A model generated the notes under the pieces. The model saw only the letters and a list, made by a program, of their open reading frames with translations. It searched no databases and was not told the origin of the DNA. DNA of 64,000 bases, taken from positions 1-64,000 of the forward strand of contig NZ_SOBE01000006.1 of NCBI RefSeq assembly GCF_004364285.1, given 5' to 3'. Below, piece after piece: positions 48,892 to 60,397 of this stretch. Every line of letters starts with the position of its first letter. The first letter of the stretch is position 1. A program made the translations under genes and the position numbers. This DNA is from Frigoribacterium sp. PhB116 (GTDB lineage Bacteria; Actinomycetota; Actinomycetes; Actinomycetales; Microbacteriaceae).

Positions 48892-49674
48892 ATGCCTGTC
48901 CAGCTGGCGGCCTCGGCCGAGATGCTGTTCCGCGAGCTGCCGGTCGTCGACCGCGTCCGGCGCCTGCACGAGCTCGGCTTCCAGGTCGAGATCTGGGGCT
49001 GGTCGACGAAGGACCTGCCTGCCCTCGCCGCCACCGGGGCCACCTTCTCGTCGATGACCGGCTACCTCGCCGGCGACCTGACCACGCCCGACGGCGTCGC
49101 CGAGCTGCTGCGCACCGTCGAGCTGTCGATCGCCGCGGCCGAGGTCATCGACTCCCCTCGGCTCAACCTGCACGGCACCGGGCTCGACCCGGACGGGCTG
49201 CCGGTGCGCCCCCTGCGCCCGGACGAGGAGGTGGCGCCCGGCGACCGCGAACGAGCCCAGGAGACGCTCGCCCGCCTGGCACTGCTCGGCGAGCGCCACG
49301 GGCGCGTCTTCACCCTCGAGAACCTCAACACCGCGGTCGACCACCCGGGCACGCCCTTCGCCCGCGCCGAGGACACGCTCGCGCTCGTGAGCGCCGTCGA
49401 CAGCCCCGGCCTGCGCCTCAACCTCGACCTGTACCACGCACAGATCGGCGAGGGGAACCTGATCGAGCTGCTGCGGCGCGCGCTGCCGTGGGTCGGCGAG
49501 ATCCAGGTGGCAGACGTGCCGGGACGCTTCGAACCGGGGACGGGCGAGATCCGGTACCCGGCGATCGCGGCCGAGCTGCGCACGCTCGGCTACGAGGGCG
49601 TCGTGGGGCTCGAGGCCTGGCCGTCCGGCGACTCGGAGACGGCACTCGAGCGCTTCCGCGCCTCCTTCGCCTGA
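48892..49674 (+). CDS. TIM-barrel isomerase (IolI/hydroxypyruvate isomerase-like)
   Basis: 260 residues. Xylose-isomerase-like barrel closer to hydroxypyruvate isomerase: FTLENLNTAVDHPGTPFA, LRLNLDLYHAQIGEGNL and the ending VGLEAWPSGDSETAL carry the expected Glu/Asp/His metal ligands. In inositol clusters this position is taken by IolI (interconverts inosose isomers) or IolH. It lies 7 bp after iolG, so part of the same operon. Specific activity is inferred. Confidence 0.82.
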   Translation: MPVQLAASAEMLFRELPVVDRVRRLHELGFQVEIWGWSTKDLPALAATGATFSSMTGYLAGDLTTPDGVAELLRTVELSIAAAEVIDSPRLNLHGTGLDPDGLPVRPLRPDEEVAPGDRERAQETLARLALLGERHGRVFTLENLNTAVDHPGTPFARAEDTLALVSAVDSPGLRLNLDLYHAQIGEGNLIELLRRALPWVGEIQVADVPGRFEPGTGEIRYPAIAAELRTLGYEGVVGLEAWPSGDSETALERFRASFA

Positions 49675-49702
49675 GGAGGCGCGACTCGGCGAGCCCGACC
49701 CG

Positions 49703-50887
49703 TCACAGGTCGTAGGTGGTCGGCCCCTCGACCTGCCCCACCGTCTCCCACGCCCTGGCCCGGTCGCTGCGGACCGCCGACTCGACGATCTCGGCGGCCG
49801 ACCAGGCGTCGGCGGCGGACGGCGCCAGCTGGCGCCCCTCGACCACGGAGCGCAGGAACAACTGCGCCTCGATCGTCTTGAGGTCGTCGAAGCCCATGCT
49901 CGTGCCGGCGCCCGGCTGGAACCGGGCGAAGTCGCCGAAGCCGGGCTGCGCCATGACGGTGCGGTACCCGCTCGTGTCGTCGGCGACCTGCAGCTCGTTC
50001 AGCCGCTGGAAGTCCCAGCGCAGCGACCCCTTCGTCCCGTAGACCTCGAGCGCGTACTCCGCGCGCGGCCCGATCGCGACGCGGCTCGACTCGAGCACGA
50101 CGACGGCGCCCGAGTCGAAGCGGCCGAGCACGGCGGCGTAGTCCTCGTTCTCGACAGCGCCGGTGGCCCCGCCCTCGGCGCCCTTGCTGAAGTGGCCGGC
50201 GGCCCCCGAGCCCGGCAGCGGACGCTCGCGGATGAAGGTCTCGGTGAGCCCGGTCACGGAGTCGATGCGCCCGACGACGAACTGGGCCAGGTCCGCGCCG
50301 TGCGACAGCAGGTCGCCCAGGACCCCCGACCCGGCCCGGTCGCGCTGGAACCGCCAGGTCAGGGCGCCGAGCGGATCGGCGGAGTAGTCGGCGAGCAGGC
50401 TGACCCGCACGTTCGTCACGGTGCCGAGCGCGCCCGAGCGGACGAGCTCCCGGGCGCGGGCGACCGCGGGCGCATGGCGGTAGTTGAAGCCGACCGAGGT
50501 GACGACGCCGGCGTCGGAGGCGGCGCGGGCGATCTCGGACGACTCCGCGGCCGACCGGCCCATCGGCTTCTCGATCCAGAACGGCTTGCCCGCGGCGGCC
50601 GCGGCGAGCGCGACCTCGTGGTGGAGGAAGTTCGGCGCGCAGATCGAGACGACGTCGACCTCGGGGTCGGCGATCACCTCACGGTAATCTGCGGTGGTAC
50701 GGCGATAGCCGAGCACCGTCTCGGCGTGGTGTCGTGCGCCGGCGTCCGTGTCGGCGGCGGACACCAGCTCCGCCCGCACCGGCAGCTCGGGATAGTGCTC
50801 CGCGACGGCGCGGTACGCCCGCGAGTGCAGCCGTCCCATCCATCCGAGCGAGACGAGGCCTACTCCTACGCGATCCGGTGTCGACAT
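49703..50887 (-). CDS. Second Gfo/Idh/MocA oxidoreductase of the inositol island
   Basis: 394 residues. The Rossmann motif reads GLVSLGWMGRLHSRAY, with Lys in FWIEKPMGRSAAE and a C-terminal beta domain ending EIVESAVRSDRARAW. The long form and AGSGVLGDLLSHGADLAQF resemble dehydrogenases acting on scyllo-inositol or glucoside-type substrates. CAGGAG precedes the ATG at 50887. Minus-strand, convergent on the iolGEI unit (28-bp gap) and divergent from the ABC importer, so it may share the importer's regulation. May convert another inositol isomer. Confidence 0.85.
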   Translation of the reverse strand: MSTPDRVGVGLVSLGWMGRLHSRAYRAVAEHYPELPVRAELVSAADTDAGARHHAETVLGYRRTTADYREVIADPEVDVVSICAPNFLHHEVALAAAAAGKPFWIEKPMGRSAAESSEIARAASDAGVVTSVGFNYRHAPAVARARELVRSGALGTVTNVRVSLLADYSADPLGALTWRFQRDRAGSGVLGDLLSHGADLAQFVVGRIDSVTGLTETFIRERPLPGSGAAGHFSKGAEGGATGAVENEDYAAVLGRFDSGAVVVLESSRVAIGPRAEYALEVYGTKGSLRWDFQRLNELQVADDTSGYRTVMAQPGFGDFARFQPGAGTSMGFDDLKTIEAQLFLRSVVEGRQLAPSAADAWSAAEIVESAVRSDRARAWETVGQVEGPTTYDL

Positions 50888-51056
50888 GGTTCTCCTGACG
50901 TCGTCGGCGGGCCCCCTGTCGAGCAGGGGGCAGAGCGAGCTTATCCCAATGACAGAATGTATTGACAAGCATGACCCCCTCACACATACTCGGACCCGAC
51001 ACCGACGTCACCCCGGACCGTCCTGCGCGACGAGCTCCGCATCGAAGGGACTTTCA
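50888..51056 (+). promoter_or_regulatory. Divergent promoter region of the importer, with good sigma-70-type promoter
   Basis: -35 TTGACA (50962-50967), 17 nt, -10 CATACT (50985-50990), giving a leader of about 60 nt to the binding-protein start. Around the -35, CAAT (50948) and ATTG (50961) form a loose inverted repeat in the sequence CCAATGACAGAATGTATTG; this may be a GntR site. Confidence 0.7.
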
Positions 51057-52025
51057 ATGAAGAAGCGACTCCTCGCCGGCCTCGGCCTCGCCGCGACGAC
51101 CGGGCTCCTCCTCGCCGGCTGCGCGGGAACGGGCCAGGAGACGGCCAGCCCCGACGACGGCGGCGGGGACCTCACCTTCGCCGTCGTCACCCACTCCGGC
51201 CCCGGAGACGCCTTCTGGGACCGCGTCAAGTCGGGGGCCGAGACGGCCGGCGACGACTACGGCGCCACGATCACCTACAACTCCGACGCCGACCCCGCGA
51301 AGCAGTCGCAGCTCATCGACAACGCGGTGGCGCAGGAGGTGGACGGCATCGTCGTCTCGATGGCCAACCCCGACGGCGTCGAGGACAGCGTCAAGAAGGC
51401 CGTCGCCGCGGGCATCCCCGTCGTGACCATCAACTCGGGCATCGAGCGCTCGTCCGAGTTCGGCGCCCTGACCCACATCGGCCAGAGCGAGACCGTCGCC
51501 GGCGAGGCCGTCGGCACGAGGCTCGCCGACGAAGGCCTCGGCAACGCGCTCTGCGTCATCCAGGAGGCCGGCAACGTCGGCCTCGAGGACCGCTGCGCCG
51601 CCGCGGCCAAGACCTTCGGCGGCACGATGACGAACCTCCAGGTCGACGGCACGAACGACGCCGACGTGAAGGCGACCATCAAGTCGAAGCTGCAGGCCGA
51701 CCCGTCCATCGACGGGGTCCTCACCCTCGGCGGCCAGTACGCCATCGACGCGGTCGGCGCGGTCGAGGAGTCGGGCAGCGACGCGAAGATCGGCACCTTC
51801 GACCTGTCGGAGGACGTCGTGGCCGACGTCGAGAACGGCTCCATCCTGTTCGCCGTCGACCAGCAGCCCTACGTGCAGGGCTTCCTCGGCGTCACCGCCC
51901 TGCAGCTCTTCGTCACCAACGGCAACGTCATCGGCGGCGGCCAGCCGGTCTACTCCGGTCCCGCCTTCGTCACGAAGGACAACGCGGCCCAGGTCGCCGA
52001 GTTCGCCGCCAACGGCACTCGCTAG
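51057..52025 (+). CDS. Sugar (inositol) ABC transporter substrate-binding lipoprotein
   Basis: 322 residues, periplasmic-binding-protein-like (type 1) receptor. The signal peptide ends in lipobox LLLAGC; the mature part begins with LTFAVVTHSGPGDAFWDRV and contains the hinge strands DGIVVSMANPDGVEDSVKKA and GIPVVTINSG; the C-terminal LFAVDQQPYVQGFLGVTAL is typical of ribose/inositol receptors. GAAGGGA precedes the ATG. A hairpin at 52037-52066 follows, likely keeping receptor mRNA more abundant than permease mRNA. Confidence 0.9.
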   Translation: MKKRLLAGLGLAATTGLLLAGCAGTGQETASPDDGGGDLTFAVVTHSGPGDAFWDRVKSGAETAGDDYGATITYNSDADPAKQSQLIDNAVAQEVDGIVVSMANPDGVEDSVKKAVAAGIPVVTINSGIERSSEFGALTHIGQSETVAGEAVGTRLADEGLGNALCVIQEAGNVGLEDRCAAAAKTFGGTMTNLQVDGTNDADVKATIKSKLQADPSIDGVLTLGGQYAIDAVGAVEESGSDAKIGTFDLSEDVVADVENGSILFAVDQQPYVQGFLGVTALQLFVTNGNVIGGGQPVYSGPAFVTKDNAAQVAEFAANGTR

Positions 52026-52036
52026 GCACACTCCCC

Positions 52037-52066
52037 GGGGGCCGGCGCGATCGGCAGCCGGCCCCC
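52037..52066 (+). terminator. Intercistronic hairpin after the binding-protein gene
   Basis: GGGGGCCGGC (52037-52046) and GCCGGCCCCC (52057-52066) are perfect complements around 10 nt. Situated between receptor and permease genes, as an attenuating or mRNA-stabilising element. Confidence 0.8.
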
Positions 52067-52094
52067 TCTCCTCCCCCCGACCCAGGAGTCACCG

Positions 52095-53138
52095 TTGACG
52101 ACCACTGACATCGTGACGATCGCGACGAGGCCACGCCTCGAGCGACGTCCGCTCCGCAAGATCCTCGCCCGGCCCGAGACGGGCGCCTTCGTCGCCGCGC
52201 TCGCGGTGCTCCTGTTCTTCTCCCTCTACACGCCCCAGTTCCTGAGCTTCGCCGGAGCCGGCGTCTGGCTCGAGTCGGCCTCGACGTTCGGCATCATGGC
52301 CGTCGCGGTGGCCGTGCTGATGATCGGCGGCGAGTTCGACCTCTCGGCCGGTGTCATGACCGGTTTCTCGGCCCTCATCGTGGGCATCCTCACGACCCAC
52401 TACGGCCTCAGCATCTGGGTCGCGGTCGTCATCTCGCTCGTCGTCTGCCTCGGCGTCGGCGCCGTCAACGGCATCCTCGTGATGAAGACGGGCCTGCCGA
52501 GCTTCATCGTCACCCTCGGCACGTTCTTCGCCCTCGCCGGCATCGACCTCGCCGTCACCAAGATCATCACCGGGCAGGTCGCCATCCAGGGCATGACCAA
52601 GGTGCCCGCCTACGACTCGATCCAGCCCCTGTTCGGCGCGTCGGTCCAGATCGGCGGCGGCACCTTCTACGTGTCCGTGCTCTGGTGGTTCCTCGTCGCG
52701 GCGGCGGCCACCTGGATCCTGCTGCGCACCCGCGCCGGCAACTGGATCTTCGCGGTCGGAGGGGCCCTGAACTCGTCCCGCCAGGTGGGCGTGCCCGTCC
52801 TCAAGACCAAGATCGGCCTGTTCATGGGCACGGCCGGGGCCGCCTGGCTGGTCGGCATGATCTCGCTCTTCCGCACCTCGACCGTCCAGGCCAACACCGG
52901 CGTGGGCCAGGAGTTCATCTACATCATCTGCGCCGTCGTCGGCGGCTGCCTCATGACCGGCGGCTACGGCTCAGCGATCGGCGCCGCCCTCGGCGCGCTG
53001 ATCTACGGCATGGTCTTCCAGGGCATCACCTTCGCCCAGTGGGACACCAACTGGCTGCGCACGGTGCTCGGCGGCATGCTGCTCGCCGCGGTGCTGCTGA
53101 ACAACTTCGTCAGGACACGAGCAGGAGGCGGGCGATGA
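52095..53138 (+). CDS. Sugar ABC transporter permease (RbsC/IatP type)
   Basis: 347 residues, about nine to ten membrane helices. Conserved elements are [20 protein letters not shown] then [14 protein letters not shown], and late [20 protein letters not shown], standard for the ribose/inositol permease family. The start is a TTG at 52095 with AGGAG 7 nt upstream; no ATG or GTG precedes the conserved sequence. Its stop overlaps the ATPase start by 4 nt. Confidence 0.9.
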   Translation: MTTTDIVTIATRPRLERRPLRKILARPETGAFVAALAVLLFFSLYTPQFLSFAGAGVWLESASTFGIMAVAVAVLMIGGEFDLSAGVMTGFSALIVGILTTHYGLSIWVAVVISLVVCLGVGAVNGILVMKTGLPSFIVTLGTFFALAGIDLAVTKIITGQVAIQGMTKVPAYDSIQPLFGASVQIGGGTFYVSVLWWFLVAAAATWILLRTRAGNWIFAVGGALNSSRQVGVPVLKTKIGLFMGTAGAAWLVGMISLFRTSTVQANTGVGQEFIYIICAVVGGCLMTGGYGSAIGAALGALIYGMVFQGITFAQWDTNWLRTVLGGMLLAAVLLNNFVRTRAGGGR

Positions 53139-54103
53139 GCACCGACACCACCAGCGACCGCGCCGACCGCGCCGCCAGCACCGACCGCTCCGGCGCCCCG
53201 GCTGTGCCGCCGCGTGCCGACGTCGGCACGACGATCGTCGAGGTCCGCGACATCGGCAAGAGCTACGGGGCGGTCAACGCCCTCTCCGGGGTCTCGACCA
53301 CGGTCGCGGCCGGCCAGGTCACCTGCGTGCTCGGCGACAACGGCGCCGGCAAGTCCACCTTCATCAAGATGCTGGCCGGTGCCCACACCCCGAGCCACGG
53401 CGAGCTGCTGCTCGACGGCGAGCCGGTCACCTTCGCCTCGCCGAGGGCCGCCCTCAGCGCCGGGATCGCGACGGTCTACCAGGACCTCGCGGTCGTGCCG
53501 CTGATGCCCGTCTGGCGGAACTTCTTCCTCGGCTCCGAGATGACGACGGGGGTCGGCCCGTTCCGTCGCCTCGACGTGAAGGCGATGAAGAAGATCACCT
53601 TCGAGGAGCTGGCCCGCATGGGCATCGACCTGCGCGACGTCGACCAGCCGATCGGCACCCTGTCGGGCGGCGAGCGCCAGTGCGTCGCCATCGCCCGCGC
53701 CGTCTACTTCGGCGCCCGCGTGCTCATCCTCGACGAGCCGACGGCCGCCCTCGGCGTCAAGCAGTCCGGCGTCGTGCTCAAGTACATCGCCCGCTCGCGC
53801 GACCAAGGACTCGGCGTCGTGTTCATCACGCACAACCCCCACCACGCGTACCCGGTGGGCGACCGGTTCCTGCTGCTCAACCGCGGCATGAGCCTCGGCA
53901 ACTTCGAGAAGAGCGAGATCACGCTGCCCGAGCTGACGGCCCTGATGGCAGGCGGCGCCGAGCTCGACTCGCTCGCGCACGAGCTCGAGCGCGAGATGCC
54001 GGGCTCGCCCGTCGCCCGCGAGCTGGCCGCCGACGCCTCGGAGACGACGACGCCGGCGACCGTGACGCCGCCGCCGACGACGAGCACCGCGCCGCGCAGC
54101 TGA
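53135..54103 (+). CDS. Sugar ABC transporter ATP-binding protein, single-domain
   Basis: 322 residues. Walker [11 protein letters not shown], signature [19 protein letters not shown] and Walker [13 protein letters not shown]. Unlike RbsA/MglA-type ATPases it has only one nucleotide-binding domain, so the complex must use a homodimer. The tail (about 290-322) is a disordered Thr/Pro-rich stretch. Coupled (ATGA overlap) to the permease. A short gap precedes the GntR gene. Confidence 0.9.
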   Translation: MSTDTTSDRADRAASTDRSGAPAVPPRADVGTTIVEVRDIGKSYGAVNALSGVSTTVAAGQVTCVLGDNGAGKSTFIKMLAGAHTPSHGELLLDGEPVTFASPRAALSAGIATVYQDLAVVPLMPVWRNFFLGSEMTTGVGPFRRLDVKAMKKITFEELARMGIDLRDVDQPIGTLSGGERQCVAIARAVYFGARVLILDEPTAALGVKQSGVVLKYIARSRDQGLGVVFITHNPHHAYPVGDRFLLLNRGMSLGNFEKSEITLPELTALMAGGAELDSLAHELEREMPGSPVARELAADASETTTPATVTPPPTTSTAPRS

Positions 54104-54177
54104 GGCCGCGCGGCAAGGCCCGAGCCCTGCCGATCCGCCGCTGTGGGAGGATCGAGGACCACCGATCAAGAGCGGAC

Positions 54178-54942
54178 ATGATGCCTCAGGACGAGCAGCT
54201 GCTGCCCCCCGACTTCTTCCTCGGGCTCGATCGCTCCGGCCCGGTGCCGCTCTACTACCAGGTGTCGAACCTCCTCGAGGAGGCCATCCACGACGAGACG
54301 CTGCCCGCCGGCGCCCGGCTCGAGAACGAGGTGGCGCTGAGCGCGCGGCTCGGGCTCTCGCGCCCGACCATCCGTCGGGCGATCCAGGAGCTGGTGGACA
54401 AGGGCCTGCTCGTGCGTCGCCGCGGCATCGGCACCCAGGTCGTCCACGGCCGCGTCACCCGCAACGTCGAGCTGACGAGCCTCTACGAGGACCTGGAGCG
54501 GACGGGCCAGAAGCCCGAGACGCAGCTGCTCTCGTCGTCCGTCGAGGGCGCCGACGAGAAGACGGCCGAGGCGCTCGGCGTCGAGGTCGACAGCCCCGTC
54601 CTGCACCTCGCACGGATGCGCTCCGCCGACGGCGTGCCCCTGGCCGTGCTCGACAACGTGCTGCCCGAGCCGTTCGTCGACCTCGACATGGAGTCGCTCG
54701 AGAAGCACGGGCTCTACCAGCTGCTCCGCGGCCGCGGGGTGACGATGCGCGTCGCGAAGCAGCGCATCGGTGCCCGCTCGGCCACCGCCTCCGAGGCTCG
54801 CCTGCTCGACCTGCCCAAGAGCGCGGCTGTGCTGACCATGGGACGCACCGCCTTCGACAACTCCGGGCGCGCGGTCGAGCACGGTCAGCACTGCTACCGG
54901 CCTGACCTGTACTCGTTCGAGATCACTCTCGTCGAGCGCTGA
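54178..54942 (+). CDS. GntR family regulator with UTRA domain (candidate iol regulator)
   Basis: 254 residues. The winged helix-turn-helix is in LYYQVSNLLEEAIHDETLPA then RLENEVALSARLGLSRPTIR and RAIQELVDKGLLVRRRGIGT; the UTRA ligand domain follows (about 95-250), ending HGQHCYRPDLYSFEITLVER, the standard UTRA finish. Start 54178 or the adjacent ATG at 54181. Position between the importer and the minus-strand catabolic genes makes it the probable regulator of the island; ligand may be an inositol intermediate. Confidence 0.88.
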   Translation: MMPQDEQLLPPDFFLGLDRSGPVPLYYQVSNLLEEAIHDETLPAGARLENEVALSARLGLSRPTIRRAIQELVDKGLLVRRRGIGTQVVHGRVTRNVELTSLYEDLERTGQKPETQLLSSSVEGADEKTAEALGVEVDSPVLHLARMRSADGVPLAVLDNVLPEPFVDLDMESLEKHGLYQLLRGRGVTMRVAKQRIGARSATASEARLLDLPKSAAVLTMGRTAFDNSGRAVEHGQHCYRPDLYSFEITLVER

Positions 54943-54961
54943 CCTGCGCTGACCCGCGGCG

Positions 54962-56839
<1,878 letters not shown>

Positions 56840-56917
56840 GTCGTCGTGTCCTGTCGTCGTGGCTTCGTCGCCGTGAGTGGTCGTCGTGCTGGTGCTGGTG
56901 GTGCGCTGCTGGTCGTG

Positions 56918-56958
56918 CAGGTGCTGCGGGTGCTGCGGGTGCTGCGGGTGCTCGTGCT
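56918..56958. repeat. Short tandem repeat GGTGCTGC
   Basis: The 9-bp unit GTGCTGCGG is repeated about four times in the 128-bp gap between iolB and iolD, with related CTGGTG units before it. Confidence 0.75.
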
Positions 56959-56967
56959 GGTCGCGCG

Positions 56968-57885
56968 TCAGGCTCGACGCTCGTAGGGGAGGCGCGGGTC
57001 GACGTCCTGCCCCTCCCACGTCCCTCTGATCCAGCCGTGGGCCGGGTCGTCCGAGATGTGCCAGACCCGCTCGGGGTCAGGCCCCGCCATGACGTTCAGG
57101 TAGTAGAGGTCGTAGCCGGGGGCCGCGACGCAAGGGCCGTGCCAGCCGTGCGGCAGCAGGGCCACGTCGCCGGTGCGCACCTCGGCGAGCACGTCGATCT
57201 CGCCGGCCGGCGACGAGTAGGCGCGGACGAAGCCGAACGGATCGGCCTCGGGCGGCGCCTCGAGGCCCCGCTCGACCGCGGTCTCGAAGTAGTAGATCTC
57301 CTCGAGCCGCGACTCCTGCCCGGCCTGCAGCTCGTCGTGCTTGTGCGGCGGCCAGCTCGACCAGTTCTCGGCAGGCGTGACCACCTCGCAGACGATGAAC
57401 CGACCGGCGTCGAGCGCCTGGGGCGTCCCGAAGTTGTGCACCTGGCGGCTGGAGCGACCTGCGCCGCGCAGCTCGACCGGCACCTCGTCGCGCCGGACGT
57501 GCCGACTGGGGTGCACCTCCTCGGTGGGCGCCTCGGCCACGGCCACGCGTCCCTCCCCCGCGATCGTCGCCGAGGCGCCGGTCGACAGGTAGAGGACGTC
57601 GGTCGGGCCGTCGAAGACCGAGGGCCGTCCCTCCAGCTGCGTGGTCTCGTGCTGTCCGGGCTCGAGGTCCCCCGAGCCCTGGTGCCGGACGGTGAACGAC
57701 CCCGACAGCGGGACGACGAGGCGCTCGACGCCTGCCGCGGGCAGCGTGAGCTCGCCGCCGGGCACGAGCTCGGCGACGCGCAGACCCGTGTGCTGCCAGC
57801 CGTCGATCCCGTCGTCGACGACGGACTCCCACTCGCCGCGGGCCAGGGCGCCCCTCGGGAACACCGTCTCGTTCTGCGTGGTCAT
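56968..57885 (-). CDS. iolB: 5-deoxy-glucuronate isomerase
   Basis: 305 residues, bicupin of the KduI/IolB family converting 5-deoxyglucuronate to 2-deoxy-5-keto-gluconate. The metal-binding His cluster is in WSSWPPHKHDELQAGQESRL with the adjacent LEEIYYFE, and a second in LLPHGWHGPCVAAPGYDLYY. GAGGAGG lies before the ATG. Between iolA (35 nt) and iolD (128 nt) in the same operon. Confidence 0.93.
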   Translation of the reverse strand: MTTQNETVFPRGALARGEWESVVDDGIDGWQHTGLRVAELVPGGELTLPAAGVERLVVPLSGSFTVRHQGSGDLEPGQHETTQLEGRPSVFDGPTDVLYLSTGASATIAGEGRVAVAEAPTEEVHPSRHVRRDEVPVELRGAGRSSRQVHNFGTPQALDAGRFIVCEVVTPAENWSSWPPHKHDELQAGQESRLEEIYYFETAVERGLEAPPEADPFGFVRAYSSPAGEIDVLAEVRTGDVALLPHGWHGPCVAAPGYDLYYLNVMAGPDPERVWHISDDPAHGWIRGTWEGQDVDPRLPYERRA

Positions 57886-57920
57886 GCCGCGCCTCCTCGT
57901 GCTGTCTCGGTCCTGGCGGC

Positions 57921-59450
57921 TCAGTTCTGCGGGAACCCGAGGTCGACGCCGCCGTGCGACGGGTCGAGCCAGCGCGAGGTGATCGCCTTCTGCTGGGTGA
58001 AGAACCGGACGCCCTCGGCACCGTGGGCCTTCGTGTCGCCGAAGAGCGAGTCCTTCCAGCCGCCGAACGAGAACGTCGCGACGGGCACCGGGATCGGCAC
58101 GTTGATGCCGATCATCCCGACCTGCACCTCGTTCTGGAAGCGCCGCGCCGCACCTCCGTCGTTCGTGAAGATCGCCGTGCCGTTGCCGAACGCGCCGTCG
58201 TTGATCAGGGCGACGCCGTCCTCGTAGGAGGCGACGCGCACGATCGAGAGGACCGGTCCGAAGATCTCCTCCGTGTAGGCCCGCGACGTGGTGGGGACCT
58301 TGTCGAGCAGGGTCGGTCCGAGCCAGAAGCCCGCGGCGTCGCCGTCGACATCGATGCCGCGGCCGTCGATGACGACCTCGGCGCCGTCCTCCTCGGCGAT
58401 CGCGATGTAGGAGGCGACCTTGTCGCGGTGCTGCTCGGTCACCAGGGGGCCCATGTCGCAGCCGCGACGACCGTCGCCGATGCGCAGCTTCGCCGCACGG
58501 TCCTTGATCTTGACGATCAGCTCGTCGGCGACGGGCTCGACCGCGACGACGACGGAGATCGCCATGCAGCGCTCGCCCGCCGAGCCGAAGCCGGCGTTGA
58601 TGGCGGAGTCGGCGACGAGGTCGAGGTCGGCGTCGGGCAGCACGAGCATGTGGTTCTTCGCGCCGCCGAGGGCCTGCACGCGCTTGTGGTTGGCCGTGCC
58701 CGTCTCGGAGACGTACCGGGCGATCGGGGTGGAGCCGACGAACGAGACGGCGCGGACGTGCGGGTGCGTGAGCAGCCCGTCGACGGCCTGCTTGTCGCCG
58801 TTCAGCACCGAGAAGACGCCGTCGGGCAGCCCGGCCTCGGACCAGAGGGCAGCGAGCCAGAGCGCGGCGGAGGGATCCTTCTCGGACGGCTTCAGGATGA
58901 CGGTGTTGCCGGCGGCGATGGCGATGGGGAAGAACCACATCGGCACCATCGCGGGGAAGTTGAAGGGCGAGATGACGCCGACGACGCCCAGCGGCTGCTT
59001 CGTCGAGTAGACGTCGACGCCGGTCGACACCTGCTCGGAGTACTCGCCCTTGAGGTGGTGCGCGAGGCCGGTCGCGAACTCGACGACCTCCTGGCCGCGG
59101 GTGATCTCGCCGAGCGCGTCGGAGACGACCTTGCCGTGCTCGGAGGTGATGATCTCGGCGAGCTCGCCCTTCTTCGCCTCGAGCAGCTCGCGGAACCGGA
59201 AGAGGATCTGCTGGCGCTTGGCGAGCGAGAGATCACGCCAGGCGGGGAACGCGGCCTGGGCCGAGGCGATCGCCGCGGCGATCTCAGCGTCGTCAGCGAG
59301 GGCGACGTGCTTCGTCACGACGCCGAGCGCCGGGTCGTAGACGGGGGCCGTGCGGCCGGAGGTCGACGGCGACTCGCGGCCGTCGATCCAGTGCGGGACG
59401 ACGGGCAGGTCGGCGGCGGTGTCGGCAGCGTTCGTCAGGGTGTCAGACAT
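57921..59450 (-). CDS. iolA: Methylmalonate-semialdehyde dehydrogenase (acylating)
   Basis: 509 residues, CoA-acylating aldehyde dehydrogenase turning malonate semialdehyde into acetyl-CoA and CO2. Aldehyde dehydrogenase landmarks: ISPFNFPAMVPMWFFPIAIA, VSFVGSTPIARY, ALGGAKNHMLVLPDADLD and the catalytic Cys in AGFGSAGERCMAISV. The last is the MmsA/IolA-type CMA motif. Encoded 26 bp after the aldolase gene in the iol operon. Confidence 0.93.
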   Translation of the reverse strand: MSDTLTNAADTAADLPVVPHWIDGRESPSTSGRTAPVYDPALGVVTKHVALADDAEIAAAIASAQAAFPAWRDLSLAKRQQILFRFRELLEAKKGELAEIITSEHGKVVSDALGEITRGQEVVEFATGLAHHLKGEYSEQVSTGVDVYSTKQPLGVVGVISPFNFPAMVPMWFFPIAIAAGNTVILKPSEKDPSAALWLAALWSEAGLPDGVFSVLNGDKQAVDGLLTHPHVRAVSFVGSTPIARYVSETGTANHKRVQALGGAKNHMLVLPDADLDLVADSAINAGFGSAGERCMAISVVVAVEPVADELIVKIKDRAAKLRIGDGRRGCDMGPLVTEQHRDKVASYIAIAEEDGAEVVIDGRGIDVDGDAAGFWLGPTLLDKVPTTSRAYTEEIFGPVLSIVRVASYEDGVALINDGAFGNGTAIFTNDGGAARRFQNEVQVGMIGINVPIPVPVATFSFGGWKDSLFGDTKAHGAEGVRFFTQQKAITSRWLDPSHGGVDLGFPQN

Positions 59451-59476
59451 GGTCCTGCTTCTCTTCTCGGGAGGGA

Positions 59477-60397
59477 TCAGCCGTGCACGAGCGCGGCGGC
59501 GGTGTCGACCGCGGCGACCACGTCGCCGTCGGCCGGGTACAGCAGGGTGCGGCCGACGACGAGGCCGCGGACGCCGGGCAGGCCGAGCGCGGCTTCCCAC
59601 GACGCGTAGGTCTCGTCGGGGCGGCCGGAGGGATCGCCGCCGAGGAGGAGGGTCGGCAGCGTCGTCGACGCCATCACCCGCTCCATCTCGGGCACGACGG
59701 GGAGCTTGAGCCACGACCAGGCGGACGTGGCACCGAGGCCCGAGGCGATGGCGACGGACGTGACGACCGCCTCCGGCGTGAGGTCGTTCTCGACGGCGCC
59801 GTCGACCCAGCGGCTCACGAACGGCTCGAGCATGATCGGCACCTGTGCCGCCGCGGCGGCGTCGACGGCGCGGGCGGTCGACTCGAGGGTGGCCGCGGTC
59901 GCGGCGTCGCCGAGGTTGATCCTGATCAGCAGCTTGGCGAAGTCGATGCCCGACGCGACGATGCTCGGCACGTCGTAGCCGGTGAACCGGTCGTCCATCT
60001 CGAACGAGGCGCCCTTGAGGCCGCCGCGGTTCATCGAGCCGACCACGACCTTGCCCTCGAGGGCGCCGAGCAGGGCGAGGTCCTCGATGACGTCGGGCGT
60101 GCCGAGCACGCCGTCGACGCCCGGTCGCGAGAGGGCGGTGACGAGGCGGGTGAGCATCTCGTAGCGGTCGGCCATCGCCGCGGGGTCGTCGCGGACGCCG
60201 AGCGCCCCACGGGCCGGGTGGTCGGCGGCGACGATGAAGAGGCGGCCGTCGTCGGCGAGCAGCGACCGGCGAGCGCGGTCGCGCACCCGGGGCAGCACGG
60301 TCTGCGGGGCGAAGGTGCGGGCGTGGCGCAGCGCCTCGAAGTCGAGGGAGGCGGCGGCGAGGCCGGGGCTGGTGGTGGTGACCTCAGGCGTCGACAT
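59477..60397 (-). CDS. Cgl0158-type TIM-barrel aldolase candidate (IolJ role)
   Basis: 306 residues. Similar to the Cgl0158 proteins that occupy this place in actinobacterial inositol clusters: RLFIVAADHPARGALGVRDD, KVVVGSMNRGGLKGASFEMD, DFAKLLIRINLGDAAT and WSWLKLPVVPEM. The fold is deoxyribose-phosphate-aldolase-like. It could cleave 2-deoxy-5-keto-gluconate-6-phosphate to malonate semialdehyde and dihydroxyacetone phosphate, since no IolJ/FbaA-type gene is present. It overlaps iolC by 14 nt. Confidence 0.82.
   Translation of the reverse strand: MSTPEVTTTSPGLAAASLDFEALRHARTFAPQTVLPRVRDRARRSLLADDGRLFIVAADHPARGALGVRDDPAAMADRYEMLTRLVTALSRPGVDGVLGTPDVIEDLALLGALEGKVVVGSMNRGGLKGASFEMDDRFTGYDVPSIVASGIDFAKLLIRINLGDAATAATLESTARAVDAAAAAQVPIMLEPFVSRWVDGAVENDLTPEAVVTSVAIASGLGATSAWSWLKLPVVPEMERVMASTTLPTLLLGGDPSGRPDETYASWEAALGLPGVRGLVVGRTLLYPADGDVVAAVDTAAALVHG

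Noticed and set aside
56840-57019. N-terminal extension of iolD rich in His, Gln and Thr
   Set aside because: It is the translation of a short GGTGCTGC-type tandem repeat in the iolB-iolD gap; conserved sequence begins at 56839 and a ribosome-like AGGA precedes that ATG.
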